Shown here piece after piece: positions 35,301 through 42,853 of a stretch of DNA of 49,232 nucleotides. The translations under genes were made by a program, and so were the position numbers. The notes under the pieces are model-generated. The model was not told the DNA's origin. It ran no database searches and was given only the letters and a program-made list of their open reading frames with translations. The DNA is from DATFLL01 sp035267785 (GTDB lineage Bacteria > Pseudomonadota > Gammaproteobacteria > DATFLL01): contig DATFLL010000128.1 of assembly GCA_035267785.1 (NCBI GenBank), forward strand, positions 1-49,232. Reading direction: 5' to 3'. Every line of letters starts with the position of its first letter. Positions within the stretch are counted from its first letter, which is position 1.

Positions 35301-35911
35301 AGCGAGGATCGTGGCAGGGGGCGGCCCTCATCGCCGCGTGTTGGCTGGCATTGGCCATGCCGCCTGTGCGCGACGGGCTGGAGGCGGACATGGTCCGCCA
35401 CATGCTGGTTCAGCTGCCGCTGCTGCTGGCCGTCGGGATCGGTCTGTCCCGGGTGCTGCCCGTTGAGGTGCACGGGCTCGGCGCGCGGATTGGGCCTTGG
35501 AACGGCGGCGGTATCCCGGGGCTTGTCCTGGCGTTCGGCGTTGTGCTGTTTTGGATGGTGCCGCGCACGCTCGACGCCGCCTTGGATCACACCGCCTTCG
35601 AGAGCGCGAAGTTTCTCGTCCTTCCCTTGGCGGGATTCGTGCTGGCGCGGAGTTGGCCGCGGCTGCCGCTCATCGGCCGCGGCGTGGTCTACGCCAATCT
35701 CCTGTCCATGTCGTGGGTGCTCGGCTGGGCCTATCTCGTCGCACCCCAGCGAATCTGCACGAATTACCGTTTCGATCAGCAGGAGCAGCTCGGATTGGCA
35801 TTTCTCGGCGTGGGCGCCGCCTTGGCTGTGTATCTGGTCCTGCATGTCGCCGTGGGCGGCGCTCGAGCGGGCGGTAGCGGCCGCGCTGGCCGCCGGGGTC
35901 AGCCCAGGTAG
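35297..35911 (+). CDS. Multi-pass membrane protein, orf1 of the sNOR operon
   Basis: 204 aa from the ATG at 35297, coupled to senC by a 4-nt overlap. About six hydrophobic helices, starting WQGAALIAACWLALAMPPV; several His (for example VRHMLVQLP). Position matches the unnamed orf1 that follows senC in norSY-senC-orf1 operons; perhaps an assembly factor. The C-terminal 20 residues are Gly/Arg-rich. Its 3' end overlaps the convergent CopD-like gene by 13 nt. Confidence 0.8.
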   Translation: MKRGSWQGAALIAACWLALAMPPVRDGLEADMVRHMLVQLPLLLAVGIGLSRVLPVEVHGLGARIGPWNGGGIPGLVLAFGVVLFWMVPRTLDAALDHTAFESAKFLVLPLAGFVLARSWPRLPLIGRGVVYANLLSMSWVLGWAYLVAPQRICTNYRFDQQEQLGLAFLGVGAALAVYLVLHVAVGGARAGGSGRAGRRGQPR

Positions 35912-36357
35912 CGTCCGGCGCTGGCGATAATGGCGATCAGCAGGCCCAGGCTCGTGTTGACGGCCACCAGCATGCGGATCTGGCTCAAGGCCTTGCCGCC
36001 CGCCGGCCAGTCCTGATTGGCGACGGCGCGCTTGAGCCGCCCGTAGGGCGCGAAGAACACGTGCAAGTAGATGAGGATCATCACGATGCCGATGCCCTGC
36101 ATCAGGTTGACGTAAAGCGGCAGATTCCCCATCGAGTGCCAAACGTGGAACGCCATCCAGTAGCCCGTTGCCGGCAGCAGGATCACCGCCGCCCACACCC
36201 AGGTGAAGAACCGGCGAAAGGTCTGGACCCACAGGCTCAGCCGCTGCGGCGGCTCGAGCACCTCGACCGCGGCCGGGCGCAGGGCCACATAGGCGAAAAA
36301 CATGCCGCCGACCCAGATGATGACCGACAGCAGGTGCAGCGCGATGGCGATCGACAT
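35899..36357 (-). CDS. CopD-like integral membrane protein
   Basis: 152 aa with four hydrophobic helices: MSIAIALHLLSVIIWVGGMFFAYVALRP, FFTWVWAAVILLPATGYWMAF, GIGIVMILIYLHVFFAPYG and VNTSLGLLIAIIASAG. The His8-..-WVGGMFF start is typical of the CopD/DUF2269-like membrane family. Family members are linked to copper uptake or to heme b binding; the role here is unproven. Confidence 0.8.
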   Translation of the reverse strand: MSIAIALHLLSVIIWVGGMFFAYVALRPAAVEVLEPPQRLSLWVQTFRRFFTWVWAAVILLPATGYWMAFHVWHSMGNLPLYVNLMQGIGIVMILIYLHVFFAPYGRLKRAVANQDWPAGGKALSQIRMLVAVNTSLGLLIAIIASAGRYLG

Positions 36358-36368
36358 GGTGAACTCCT

Positions 36369-37262
36369 TTAATTATGAATGCGTGATTGTTCTTGCCGGG
36401 CGGTTCGGGTCCGAGCGCCCGCAGGGGTACCGGCCGTGTGCTGGCGCAGCCAGTCGCGTATGCGCGCGACCTGATCCCTCTTCGCGTGTCGGGCCCCGCC
36501 CGGCGTCTTGACCCCGGGGGACGCGGCGGCTGTCTCGCCCTGGTCCGTTCCGGTCGCGGGCGGGTTCAGGGCTTTGTTCTTCGATGCGGTCTTTTCACCG
36601 GGGACATCGAGTACCGGTATGTGGACATCGGACAGCGCGTGGCCCGGGCCGAGCCCGGGGCCGAATCCCGTGTCGCCCATTCCGATGTCGACGAAGGCGC
36701 CGATGGGCTGGTGGGGATGCAGGGCGAGGTACTGCGCACCCACACTCGCGCCGAGGTCGTAGCCGATCAGCACGATCTTCGACACACCATGCTTGTGCAA
36801 AAAGCCGACCGCGGCGCCGAGGCGTGCATCCACCGCGGCGACGAAGTCGGCCGGGTCGCTGCCGGGCGGCGTGGGCGGGGGCAGCTCGATGGACAGGGCC
36901 GCCCAGCCGTCTTTGGGCAGGACCCGGCGCAGACGCCCGATGACCTGCGGCCAGTCCGGGTGCCCGCCGCTGCCGGGCAGCAGGATGGCTCCGCCCCGCG
37001 CACCGGTCGATGCCGGGGCGGCATACTGCGCGGCGAATGGCCGGCCGTGGGCTGTCAGCGTCACGGCATCGCGGGTCCACGCCGGCGCCGCCGCGCCCGG
37101 GGCCGTGGGCCGGGTGACATCCGCGGCCGGCGTGCGGGTCGCCAGCTGCTCGGGACCGGCCGCCGCGGCGCTTATCATGCCGAGCGCCAGCACCATGCCA
37201 AGGGGTTTGGTCCAAGAGGCGCGCCAGCGCCGGGTCTTGTCGAGATGGTACATCGTGTTCAT
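36369..37262 (-). CDS. DUF3530 family alpha/beta-hydrolase-like secreted protein
   Basis: 297 aa from the ATG at 37262 (an ATG at 37253 is also possible). Signal peptide ending about AAAAG. Motifs of DUF3530: GGAILLPGSGGHPDWPQVIGRLRRVLPKDGWAALSIELP, then VLIGYDLGASVGAQYLALHP. The nucleophile-elbow position, usually a small or Ser-containing GxSxG-like turn, is GYDLG here, with Asp. C-terminal 80 residues are Lys/Pro/Ala-rich and low complexity. Enzyme activity is uncertain. Confidence 0.8.
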   Translation of the reverse strand: MNTMYHLDKTRRWRASWTKPLGMVLALGMISAAAAGPEQLATRTPAADVTRPTAPGAAAPAWTRDAVTLTAHGRPFAAQYAAPASTGARGGAILLPGSGGHPDWPQVIGRLRRVLPKDGWAALSIELPPPTPPGSDPADFVAAVDARLGAAVGFLHKHGVSKIVLIGYDLGASVGAQYLALHPHQPIGAFVDIGMGDTGFGPGLGPGHALSDVHIPVLDVPGEKTASKNKALNPPATGTDQGETAAASPGVKTPGGARHAKRDQVARIRDWLRQHTAGTPAGARTRTARQEQSRIHN

Positions 37263-37371
37263 CGCGGGATCCGTCCGTATCCTGGGCCGTCGGTCGCGCC
37301 TTGTAGAGCGGCCTGCGCCGCTCGCCGAGCAGGGCGCCAGTATATCGCCTGGCTGCGCCCGTGCCAAAGTG

Positions 37372-37400
37372 CTGAAAATTGCCCGGCGATCGGGTAAAGT
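37372..37400 (+). promoter_or_regulatory. Weak candidate promoter of rpe
   Basis: CTGAAA (37372-37377), 17-nt spacer, TAAAGT (37395-37400), 63 nt before the rpe start. Matches are 4 of 6 in each hexamer, so confidence is low. Confidence 0.35.
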
Positions 37401-37462
37401 TGTGCGTTCAACTCGGGCACCCGCCTGTGCGAACACAGCAAGAAACGACAAGGACCCTGACC

Positions 37463-38155
37463 ATGGCAGACAACATGATTGCACCGTCCATCCTGTCGGC
37501 GGATTTCGCCCGCCTCGGCGAGGAGGTCGACGCGGTACTCAAGGCCGGTGCCGACATCGTCCACTTCGACGTCATGGACAATCACTATGTGCCCAATCTG
37601 ACCATCGGTCCGCTGGTGTGCGACGCGCTGCGCAAGCACGGCGTCACCGCTCCCATCGACGTGCACCTCATGGTCAAGCCGGTCGACCGGATCATCCCGG
37701 ACTTCGCCAAGGCGGGCGCGACGTACATCACCTTCCACCCCGAGGCCTCGGAGCACATCGACCGCAGCCTGCAGCTCATCCATAACGAGGGCTGCAAGGC
37801 CGGGCTGGTGTTCAACCCGGCCACACCGCTGGATTATCTGACCTACGTCATCGACAAGGTCGACATGGTTCTGCTGATGTCGGTCAACCCCGGTTTCGGG
37901 GGGCAGAGCTTCATTCCCACGGCCCTGGACAAGCTACGCGAGGCGCGCAAGATCATCGACGCCTCGGGGCGCGACATTCGCCTGGAGATCGACGGCGGCG
38001 TCAAGGTCGACAACATCGGCGAGATAGCCAAGGCCGGGGCCGACACCTTCGTCGCCGGCTCGGCCATTTTCGGCGCCGGCAAAGACAGCGACCCGAACCG
38101 CTACGACAGCGTCATCAAGTCCATGCGCGACGAAATCGCCAAGGCAGACAAATAA
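37463..38155 (+). CDS. rpe: Ribulose-phosphate 3-epimerase
   Basis: 230 aa from the ATG at 37463 (AAGGA upstream). Interconverts ribulose 5-phosphate and xylulose 5-phosphate in the Calvin and pentose phosphate cycles. TIM-barrel hallmarks: IAPSILSADFARLGEEV, HFDVMDNHYVPNLTIGP, MLMSVNPGFGGQ-type loop (VLLMSVNPGFGGQSFIP), EIDGGVKVDN. Metal ligands His/Asp in HFDVMD and HLMV are present. First gene of the rpe-gph-trp block. Confidence 0.97.
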   Translation: MADNMIAPSILSADFARLGEEVDAVLKAGADIVHFDVMDNHYVPNLTIGPLVCDALRKHGVTAPIDVHLMVKPVDRIIPDFAKAGATYITFHPEASEHIDRSLQLIHNEGCKAGLVFNPATPLDYLTYVIDKVDMVLLMSVNPGFGGQSFIPTALDKLREARKIIDASGRDIRLEIDGGVKVDNIGEIAKAGADTFVAGSAIFGAGKDSDPNRYDSVIKSMRDEIAKADK

Positions 38156-38167
38156 CCGAATTTTGGA

Positions 38168-38267
38168 TTAACCACGGAGGACGCGGAGACACAGAGATCA
38201 GACAGAGTTGGATGGCGTTGCCATTTGGATTTCTCTGTGTGTCTCCGTGCCTCGGTGTCTCTGTGTT
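38168..38267. repeat. Inverted-repeat element, copy 1 (rpe/gph)
   Basis: About 100 nt. Left end TTAACCACGGAGGACGCGGA, right end ..CTCCGTGCCTCGGTGTCTCT followed by GTGTT; the ends are imperfect inverted repeats built of 9-nt steps of the CACAGAGG type. A short unique centre. It fills most of the rpe/gph spacer, ending 21 nt before the gph start. Confidence 0.85.
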
Positions 38268-38288
38268 GAGAATGGATTGCTAGGAAAG

Positions 38289-38981
38289 ATGCTGCAAAAA
38301 CCGGAGATGGTTCTCATTGATGTGGACGGCACGATGGTCGACAGCGTTCCGGACCTGGCCTATTGCGTCGATGAGATGATGGCGCGCCTGGGCATGCCTG
38401 CCCGGGGCGAGGCCAAGGTGCGCGACTGGGTCGGCAACGGCATCGAGCGCCTGGTGCGCCGCGCGCTCATCGATCGCCTGGACGGCGAACCCGACGAGGC
38501 CCTGTTCGAACGCGCCTATCCGATCTACCTGGAGCTCTATGCGCAGAACACCAGCCAGCGCAGCCACCTCTATCCTGGGGTGCGCGAGGGCCTGGCCTAT
38601 CTGCGCGGGGCCGGCTATCGTCTGGGCTGCGTGACCAACAAGGCCGCGGAGTTCACCGAGCCGCTGCTCAAGGAGATGGGCATCTACGACCATTTCGAGA
38701 TCGTCATCAGCGGCGACACGCTGCCCAAGAAAAAGCCCGACCCGCTGCCGCTGCTGCACGCGGCCGAACACTTCGGTGTTGCGCCCGAGCGTGCGCTGAT
38801 GATCGGCGACTCGGTCAGCGACGTGAAAGCCGCCCGCGCGGCGGGATTTCAGATAGTATGTATGACTTACGGCTATAATCACGGGCAGGACATCCGCGAG
38901 GCCGACCCCGACGCGGTCATCGACTCCATGGCCGAGCTCGAGGACCTGTTGGAGGGCCAGGCGCGCCGCGCGGCGCCCTGA
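38289..38981 (+). CDS. gph: Phosphoglycolate phosphatase
   Basis: 230 aa from the ATG at 38289 (TAGGAAAG upstream); earlier in-frame codons come from the repeat element. HAD hydrolase: motif I DVDGTMVDS (about 11-19), motif II near CVTNKAAEFT, Lys in KKKPDPLPLL and motif IV MIGDSVSDV. Removes 2-phosphoglycolate produced by RuBisCO oxygenation or DNA repair, which fits an autotroph. Confidence 0.93.
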   Translation: MLQKPEMVLIDVDGTMVDSVPDLAYCVDEMMARLGMPARGEAKVRDWVGNGIERLVRRALIDRLDGEPDEALFERAYPIYLELYAQNTSQRSHLYPGVREGLAYLRGAGYRLGCVTNKAAEFTEPLLKEMGIYDHFEIVISGDTLPKKKPDPLPLLHAAEHFGVAPERALMIGDSVSDVKAARAAGFQIVCMTYGYNHGQDIREADPDAVIDSMAELEDLLEGQARRAAP

Positions 38982-39012
38982 GCGAGCCGAGCAGCCGGCG
39001 GTGTTCGATCCT

Positions 39013-39113
39013 CACCCAGAGAATACGATGATGATGACAGCGTACGACAATCGATGGTGGTGCTGAGCCTGCCCCTACTTGTCTCGACTGTACGATCATC
39101 GAATCTCTGGGTG
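39013..39113 (+). promoter_or_regulatory. trp leader hairpin / attenuator
   Basis: A long imperfect palindrome: CACCCAGAGA (39013-39022) with TCTCTGGGTG (39104-39113), CGATGAT (39026-39032) with ATCATCG (39095-39101), CGTAC (39041-39045) with GTACG (39090-39094), GACAA (39046-39050) with TTGTC (39079-39083). The 5' arm carries the trpL start and codons; the 3' arm includes GGGTG, the only ribosome-binding-like sequence before trpE at 39121. No T run follows, so translational masking seems likelier than transcription termination. Confidence 0.75.
39028..39066 (+). CDS. trpL: trp operon leader peptide TrpL, 12 aa
   Basis: ATG at 39028 encodes MMMTAYDNRWWC followed by TGA (39064-39066), with tandem Trp codons at 39055-39060. 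It lies 54 nt upstream of trpE and within the 5' arm of the leader hairpin. Two adjacent Trp codons in a 12-codon peptide directly before trpE is the signature of an attenuation sensor: a ribosome stalled there for lack of Trp-tRNA would hold the hairpin open. Ribosome-binding site weak (AGAG). Initiation could be at any of the three ATGs. Confidence 0.82.
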   Translation: MMMTAYDNRWWC

Positions 39114-39120
39114 AAACCGA

Positions 39121-40605
39121 ATGAATGAAGCCGATTTCAACGCCCTGGCCAGCCAGGGTTTCAACCGTGTCCCCCTCATGCGCGAGGTCCTCGCCGACCT
39201 CGACACGCCCCTGAGCACCTACCTCAAGCTGGCCGACGGCCCGTATTCCTATCTGTTCGAGTCGGTGCAGGGCGGCGAAAAATGGGGCCGCTATTCCATC
39301 ATCGGTTTGCCGTGCCGCACGGTCGTGCGTATCAGCGGCGAGCGGGTCACCGTGCTCGAGGACGGCACGGTCATGGAAGAGCACACCGTGGCTGATCCGC
39401 TGGCATGGGTGGAGAGCTTCCAGGCCCGTTACCAGGTCGCCCAGCCTGAGCACCTGCCGCGTTTCATCGGCGGTCTGGTGGGCTATTTCGGTTACGACAC
39501 GGTGCGCTACATCGAGCCCCGGCTGCACGACTGCCCGAATCCGGACCCGCTGGGCGATCCCGATATCCTGCTGATGGTCTCCGACGAAGTGCTGGTCTTC
39601 GACAATCTCAGCGGCAAGCTCTTCGTGATAGTGCAGGCCAATCCGGCGGTGCCCGACGCCTACGACAAGGCACAGGCCCGGCTCGACGAGCTGGTGGGCA
39701 TGCTGCGCCGCGAGACGCCGGTCCATGTCCATGCGCGCGCGACCGAGGTCAACGAGGAGGACTTCATCTCGGGTTTCACCCAGGAAGGCTTCGAGGCCGC
39801 GGTGCGCCGCGCCAAGGACTATATCGTCGAGGGCGACGTGATGCAGGTGGTGCTCTCACAGCGCCTGTCCATCCCGTTTTCCGCCAGGCCGCTCGACCTG
39901 TACCGCGCGCTGCGCAGCCTCAACCCCTCGCCCTACATGTATTATCTGGACCTGGGCGACTTCCACATCGTGGGTTCCTCGCCCGAGATACTGGTGCGCC
40001 TGGAGGACGGCGAGGTGACGGTGCGCCCGATAGCCGGCACGCGTCCGCGCGGTGCGACGGAGGAGCAGGATCGGGCCCTCGAGGTCGACCTGCTCGCCGA
40101 TCCCAAGGAGCTCGCCGAGCACCTGATGCTGATCGACCTGGGGCGAAACGACGTCGGCCGTATCGCCAAGACCGGCACCGTCCGCGTCACCGAGCAGATG
40201 ACCATCGAGCGTTACTCGCACGTCATGCACATCGTCTCCAACGTCGTCGGCGAGCTGCGCGACGGCATGAGCGCCATCGACGTCCTGCGCGCGGCCTTTC
40301 CCGCCGGAACGGTCAGCGGTGCACCCAAGATTCGCGCCATGGAGATCATCGACGAGCTCGAGCCGGTCAAGCGAGGCGTGTATGCCGGCGCCGTAGGTTA
40401 TCTTTCGTGGTCCGGCAATATGGATACCGCCATTGCCATCCGCACCGCGGTCATCAAGGACGGGACCCTGCACATCCAGGCCGGTGCGGGTATCGTTCAC
40501 GACTCCGTCCCGCAAAAGGAATGGGAGGAGACCATGAACAAGGGCCGCGCCGTATTCCGCGCCGTCGCCCTGGCCGAAGCCGGCCTGGATGGAGTACACA
40601 GGTAG
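39121..40605 (+). CDS. trpE: Anthranilate synthase component I
   Basis: 494 aa, full length. Converts chorismate plus ammonia (from TrpG) to anthranilate. C-terminal chorismate-binding domain (about 225-485) with DGEVTVRPIAGTRPRG, DLGRNDVGRI, and FPAGTVSGAPKIRAMEIIDELEP. The N-terminal domain carries the feedback region near residues 30-50 (PLSTYLKLADGPYSYLFESV). Start immediately follows the leader hairpin. Confidence 0.97.
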   Translation: MNEADFNALASQGFNRVPLMREVLADLDTPLSTYLKLADGPYSYLFESVQGGEKWGRYSIIGLPCRTVVRISGERVTVLEDGTVMEEHTVADPLAWVESFQARYQVAQPEHLPRFIGGLVGYFGYDTVRYIEPRLHDCPNPDPLGDPDILLMVSDEVLVFDNLSGKLFVIVQANPAVPDAYDKAQARLDELVGMLRRETPVHVHARATEVNEEDFISGFTQEGFEAAVRRAKDYIVEGDVMQVVLSQRLSIPFSARPLDLYRALRSLNPSPYMYYLDLGDFHIVGSSPEILVRLEDGEVTVRPIAGTRPRGATEEQDRALEVDLLADPKELAEHLMLIDLGRNDVGRIAKTGTVRVTEQMTIERYSHVMHIVSNVVGELRDGMSAIDVLRAAFPAGTVSGAPKIRAMEIIDELEPVKRGVYAGAVGYLSWSGNMDTAIAIRTAVIKDGTLHIQAGAGIVHDSVPQKEWEETMNKGRAVFRAVALAEAGLDGVHR

Positions 40606-40612
40606 CATTAGA

Positions 40613-41066
40613 TTAACCACAGAGGACACAGAGGCACAGAGGATGTGCAGATGCAAGGAGACGAACTTACCGGGGCGATCATAGGCGCTGCCATAGAAGT
40701 CCATCGGGGCCTTGGGCCTGGTTTGCTGGAGTCGGCCTACGATCAATGTTTGAGGCATGAACTGGGATTGCGTGGAATCCGGTTTCAGTATCAGGTGCCG
40801 ATTCCGGTGAATTACAAAGGAGCCGTAATTGCGGATGCCTATCGGGCCGACCTGTTGGTCGAAGACCAAGTGGTCGTTGAATTGAAGGCGCTCAGCGCTA
40901 TCGAACCGATCCATGCGGCACAGTTGCTGACATATCTTCGACTACTCAAGCGTCGAATCGGATTGTTAATCAATTTTAACGTGCCGGTTCTGCGCGATGG
41001 CATACGACGGATGATCAATGATTAATTTGAATTCTAATCTCCGTGCCTCCGTGTCCTCTGTGGTTA
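40613..41066. mobile_element. Inverted-repeat element, copy 2, carrying a GxxExxY nuclease gene
   Basis: 454 nt between trpE and trpG. Left end TTAACCACAGAGGACACAG.. (40613-40642), right end ..GTGTCCTCTGTGGTTA (41038-41066); about 26 of 28 terminal positions pair as inverted repeats. The interior is filled by one complete gene (40651-41025), its stop 12 nt from the right repeat. This is the only coding copy of at least five in the window. No clear target duplication was found. Confidence 0.8.
40651..41025 (+). CDS. GxxExxY protein, PD-(D/E)XK nuclease-like
   Basis: 124 aa from the ATG at 40651 (GTG at 40645 also in frame). The AGAGGA ribosome-binding site is formed by the last unit of the element's left repeat. 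The family motif is G24-LL-E27-SA-Y30. Nuclease core: Asp67 (YRADLLV), Glu77 and Lys79 (VVELKAL), and Q91-LLT-Y95, the QxxxY helix of RecB-like nucleases. All likely catalytic residues are intact. Cellular role unknown; it is foreign to the trp pathway and enclosed by inverted repeats. Confidence 0.88.
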   Translation: MQGDELTGAIIGAAIEVHRGLGPGLLESAYDQCLRHELGLRGIRFQYQVPIPVNYKGAVIADAYRADLLVEDQVVVELKALSAIEPIHAAQLLTYLRLLKRRIGLLINFNVPVLRDGIRRMIND

Positions 41067-41082
41067 TACCAGGGCATAATTT

Positions 41083-41664
41083 ATGTTACTGATGATCGAC
41101 AATTACGACTCGTTTACCTATAACCTGGTGCAGTATTTCGGGGAGCTGGGTGTGGATGTGCGGGTCTTTCGCAATGACCAGATCAGCGTGGCCGAGATGG
41201 AGCGCCTTGCCCCGGCGCATATCGTCATCTCGCCCGGTCCCTGCACGCCGAGCGAGGCGGGTATCTCGGTCGAGGCGATCCGGCATTTCGCGGGCAAGGT
41301 GCCCATTTTGGGCGTATGCCTGGGCCACCAGAGCATCGGTCAGGCCTTCGGCGGCCACGTGGTGCATGCCGGCGCGATCATGCACGGCAAGACGTCGATG
41401 GTGTACCACCAGGACGTAGGGGTGTTCCGGGGCCTGGAAAACCCGTTCCAGGCGACGCGTTACCATTCGCTGGTCATCGAAAAGAGCAGTCTGCCCGAGT
41501 GCCTGGAAGTGACCGCCTGGACCGAGCGCGACGACGGCGAGATGGACGAGATCATGGGCGTGCGCCACCGCGAATACGCCGTGGAAGGTGTGCAGTTCCA
41601 CCCCGAGTCCATTCTGACCGAACACGGCCACGCGCTTTTGAAGAATTTCCTGACGGCTCAGTGA
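41083..41664 (+). CDS. trpG: Anthranilate synthase component II (glutamine amidotransferase)
   Basis: 193 aa. Supplies ammonia from glutamine to TrpE. Catalytic triad residues visible: Cys in GVCLGHQSIGQAFGG (about 79) and His/Glu in VQFHPESILTEHG (about 168-170). LLMIDNYDSFTYNLVQYFGELG start is typical of TrpG/PabA. Only 16 nt separate it from the right repeat of the inserted element; its ribosome-binding site is weak. TGA is followed at once by TAA of the next repeat element. Confidence 0.97.
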   Translation: MLLMIDNYDSFTYNLVQYFGELGVDVRVFRNDQISVAEMERLAPAHIVISPGPCTPSEAGISVEAIRHFAGKVPILGVCLGHQSIGQAFGGHVVHAGAIMHGKTSMVYHQDVGVFRGLENPFQATRYHSLVIEKSSLPECLEVTAWTERDDGEMDEIMGVRHREYAVEGVQFHPESILTEHGHALLKNFLTAQ

Positions 41665-41812
41665 TAACCACAGAGGACACAGAGACACAGAGAAAGGCGA
41701 TTTTGCCTTGAAGAGTAGAGATGGCGGCTTCTGGCGCACACCAAATTGATGTCGCCAAGTCGCGTTTTTCCAACAGAGGGTTTTCCTCCGTGCCTCTGTG
41801 TACTCTGTGGTT
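41665..41812. repeat. Inverted-repeat element, copy 3 (trpG/trpD)
   Basis: 148 nt. Left end TAACCACAGAGGACACAGAG starts directly after the trpG stop; right end TCCGTGCCTCTGTGTACTCT then GTGGTT. Non-coding centre without resemblance to the GxxExxY gene. Followed by TTTTCCAG, a flank shared with copy 4. Confidence 0.85.
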
Positions 41813-41833
41813 TTTTCCAGAGAGGTTGATTGA

Positions 41834-42853
41834 ATGGACATGCAGGCGGCGATTCGCGCGGTGACTGAGCACCGCGACCTGAGCGTGGGCGAAATGACCG
41901 ACGTGATGCGTACCATCATGACGGGTGAGGCGACGCCGGCGCAGATCGGCGGTTTTCTGATCGGTCTGCGCATGAAGGGCGAGACGGTCGATGAGATCGC
42001 CGCGGCGGCCGGCGTCATGCGGGAGCTGGCCACTCGCGTCGAAGTCTCCGGGCCGCACCTGGTCGACACCTGCGGTACGGGTGGCGACTCGGCCTGCACG
42101 TTCAATATCTCCACCGCCAGCGCCTTCGTGGTTGCGGCCGCCGGGGGGCGCGTGGCCAAGCACGGTAACCGATCCGTGTCGGGCAAGTGCGGCAGCGCGG
42201 ATGTGCTGGAGGCCGCCGGCGTCAATTTGGATCTCTCGCCCGAGCAGGTCGCGCGCTGCGTGGACGAGGTGGGCGTGGGTTTCATGTTCGCGCCGCGCCA
42301 CCACGGTGCCATGAAGTACGCCATCGGACCGCGCCGGGATATGGCCGTGCGTACCATCTTCAACCTGCTGGGACCGCTCACCAACCCGGCGGCCGCGCCC
42401 AACCAGGTCATCGGCGTCTTCGACGCCAAGTGGCTCGAACCCGTGGCTCAGGTCCTTCAGCGCCTGGGCAGCGAGCATGTCCTGGTCGTGCATGCCGCGG
42501 ATGGAATGGACGAGATCAGCATCGGCTCCCCGACCCACGTCGCCGAGCTCAAGGACGGCGAGGTCACGAGCTACACGATCAGCCCGGAGGACTTCGGCAT
42601 CGCAAGCGCGGACACTTCGGTCCTGGTGATCGACAGCGCGCCGGCTTCGCTGGCCGTCATCCACAACGTCTTCGACAACCATCCCGGCCCCGCGCGCGAC
42701 ATCGTGTTGCTCAACGCCGGCGCCGCGATCTATGCGGCCGGACTGACCGATACCCTGGCCGGCGGCATCGACCGCGCCGCCGAAGTCATCGCCGACGGCT
42801 CCGCACGCGTCAAGCTCAACCGTTTGGTGGAAGTCAGTAACGAACTTGCTTAA
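41834..42853 (+). CDS. trpD: Anthranilate phosphoribosyltransferase
   Basis: 339 aa. Transfers phosphoribosyl from PRPP to anthranilate. Family motifs: VDTCGTGGDSACTFNISTASAFV (PRPP binding, about 76-98), KHGNRSVSGKCGSADVLE, and MFAPRHHGAMKY. The stop codon TAA (42851-42853) is the TAA inside the left end (TTAACC) of the following repeat element, so the element supplied the present stop. Confidence 0.97.
   Translation: MDMQAAIRAVTEHRDLSVGEMTDVMRTIMTGEATPAQIGGFLIGLRMKGETVDEIAAAAGVMRELATRVEVSGPHLVDTCGTGGDSACTFNISTASAFVVAAAGGRVAKHGNRSVSGKCGSADVLEAAGVNLDLSPEQVARCVDEVGVGFMFAPRHHGAMKYAIGPRRDMAVRTIFNLLGPLTNPAAAPNQVIGVFDAKWLEPVAQVLQRLGSEHVLVVHAADGMDEISIGSPTHVAELKDGEVTSYTISPEDFGIASADTSVLVIDSAPASLAVIHNVFDNHPGPARDIVLLNAGAAIYAAGLTDTLAGGIDRAAEVIADGSARVKLNRLVEVSNELA

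Noticed and set aside
38208..38288. Upstream extension of gph by 27 codons
   Set aside because: These codons lie in the repeat element; the ATG at 38289 has a good ribosome-binding site and aligns with the HAD start.
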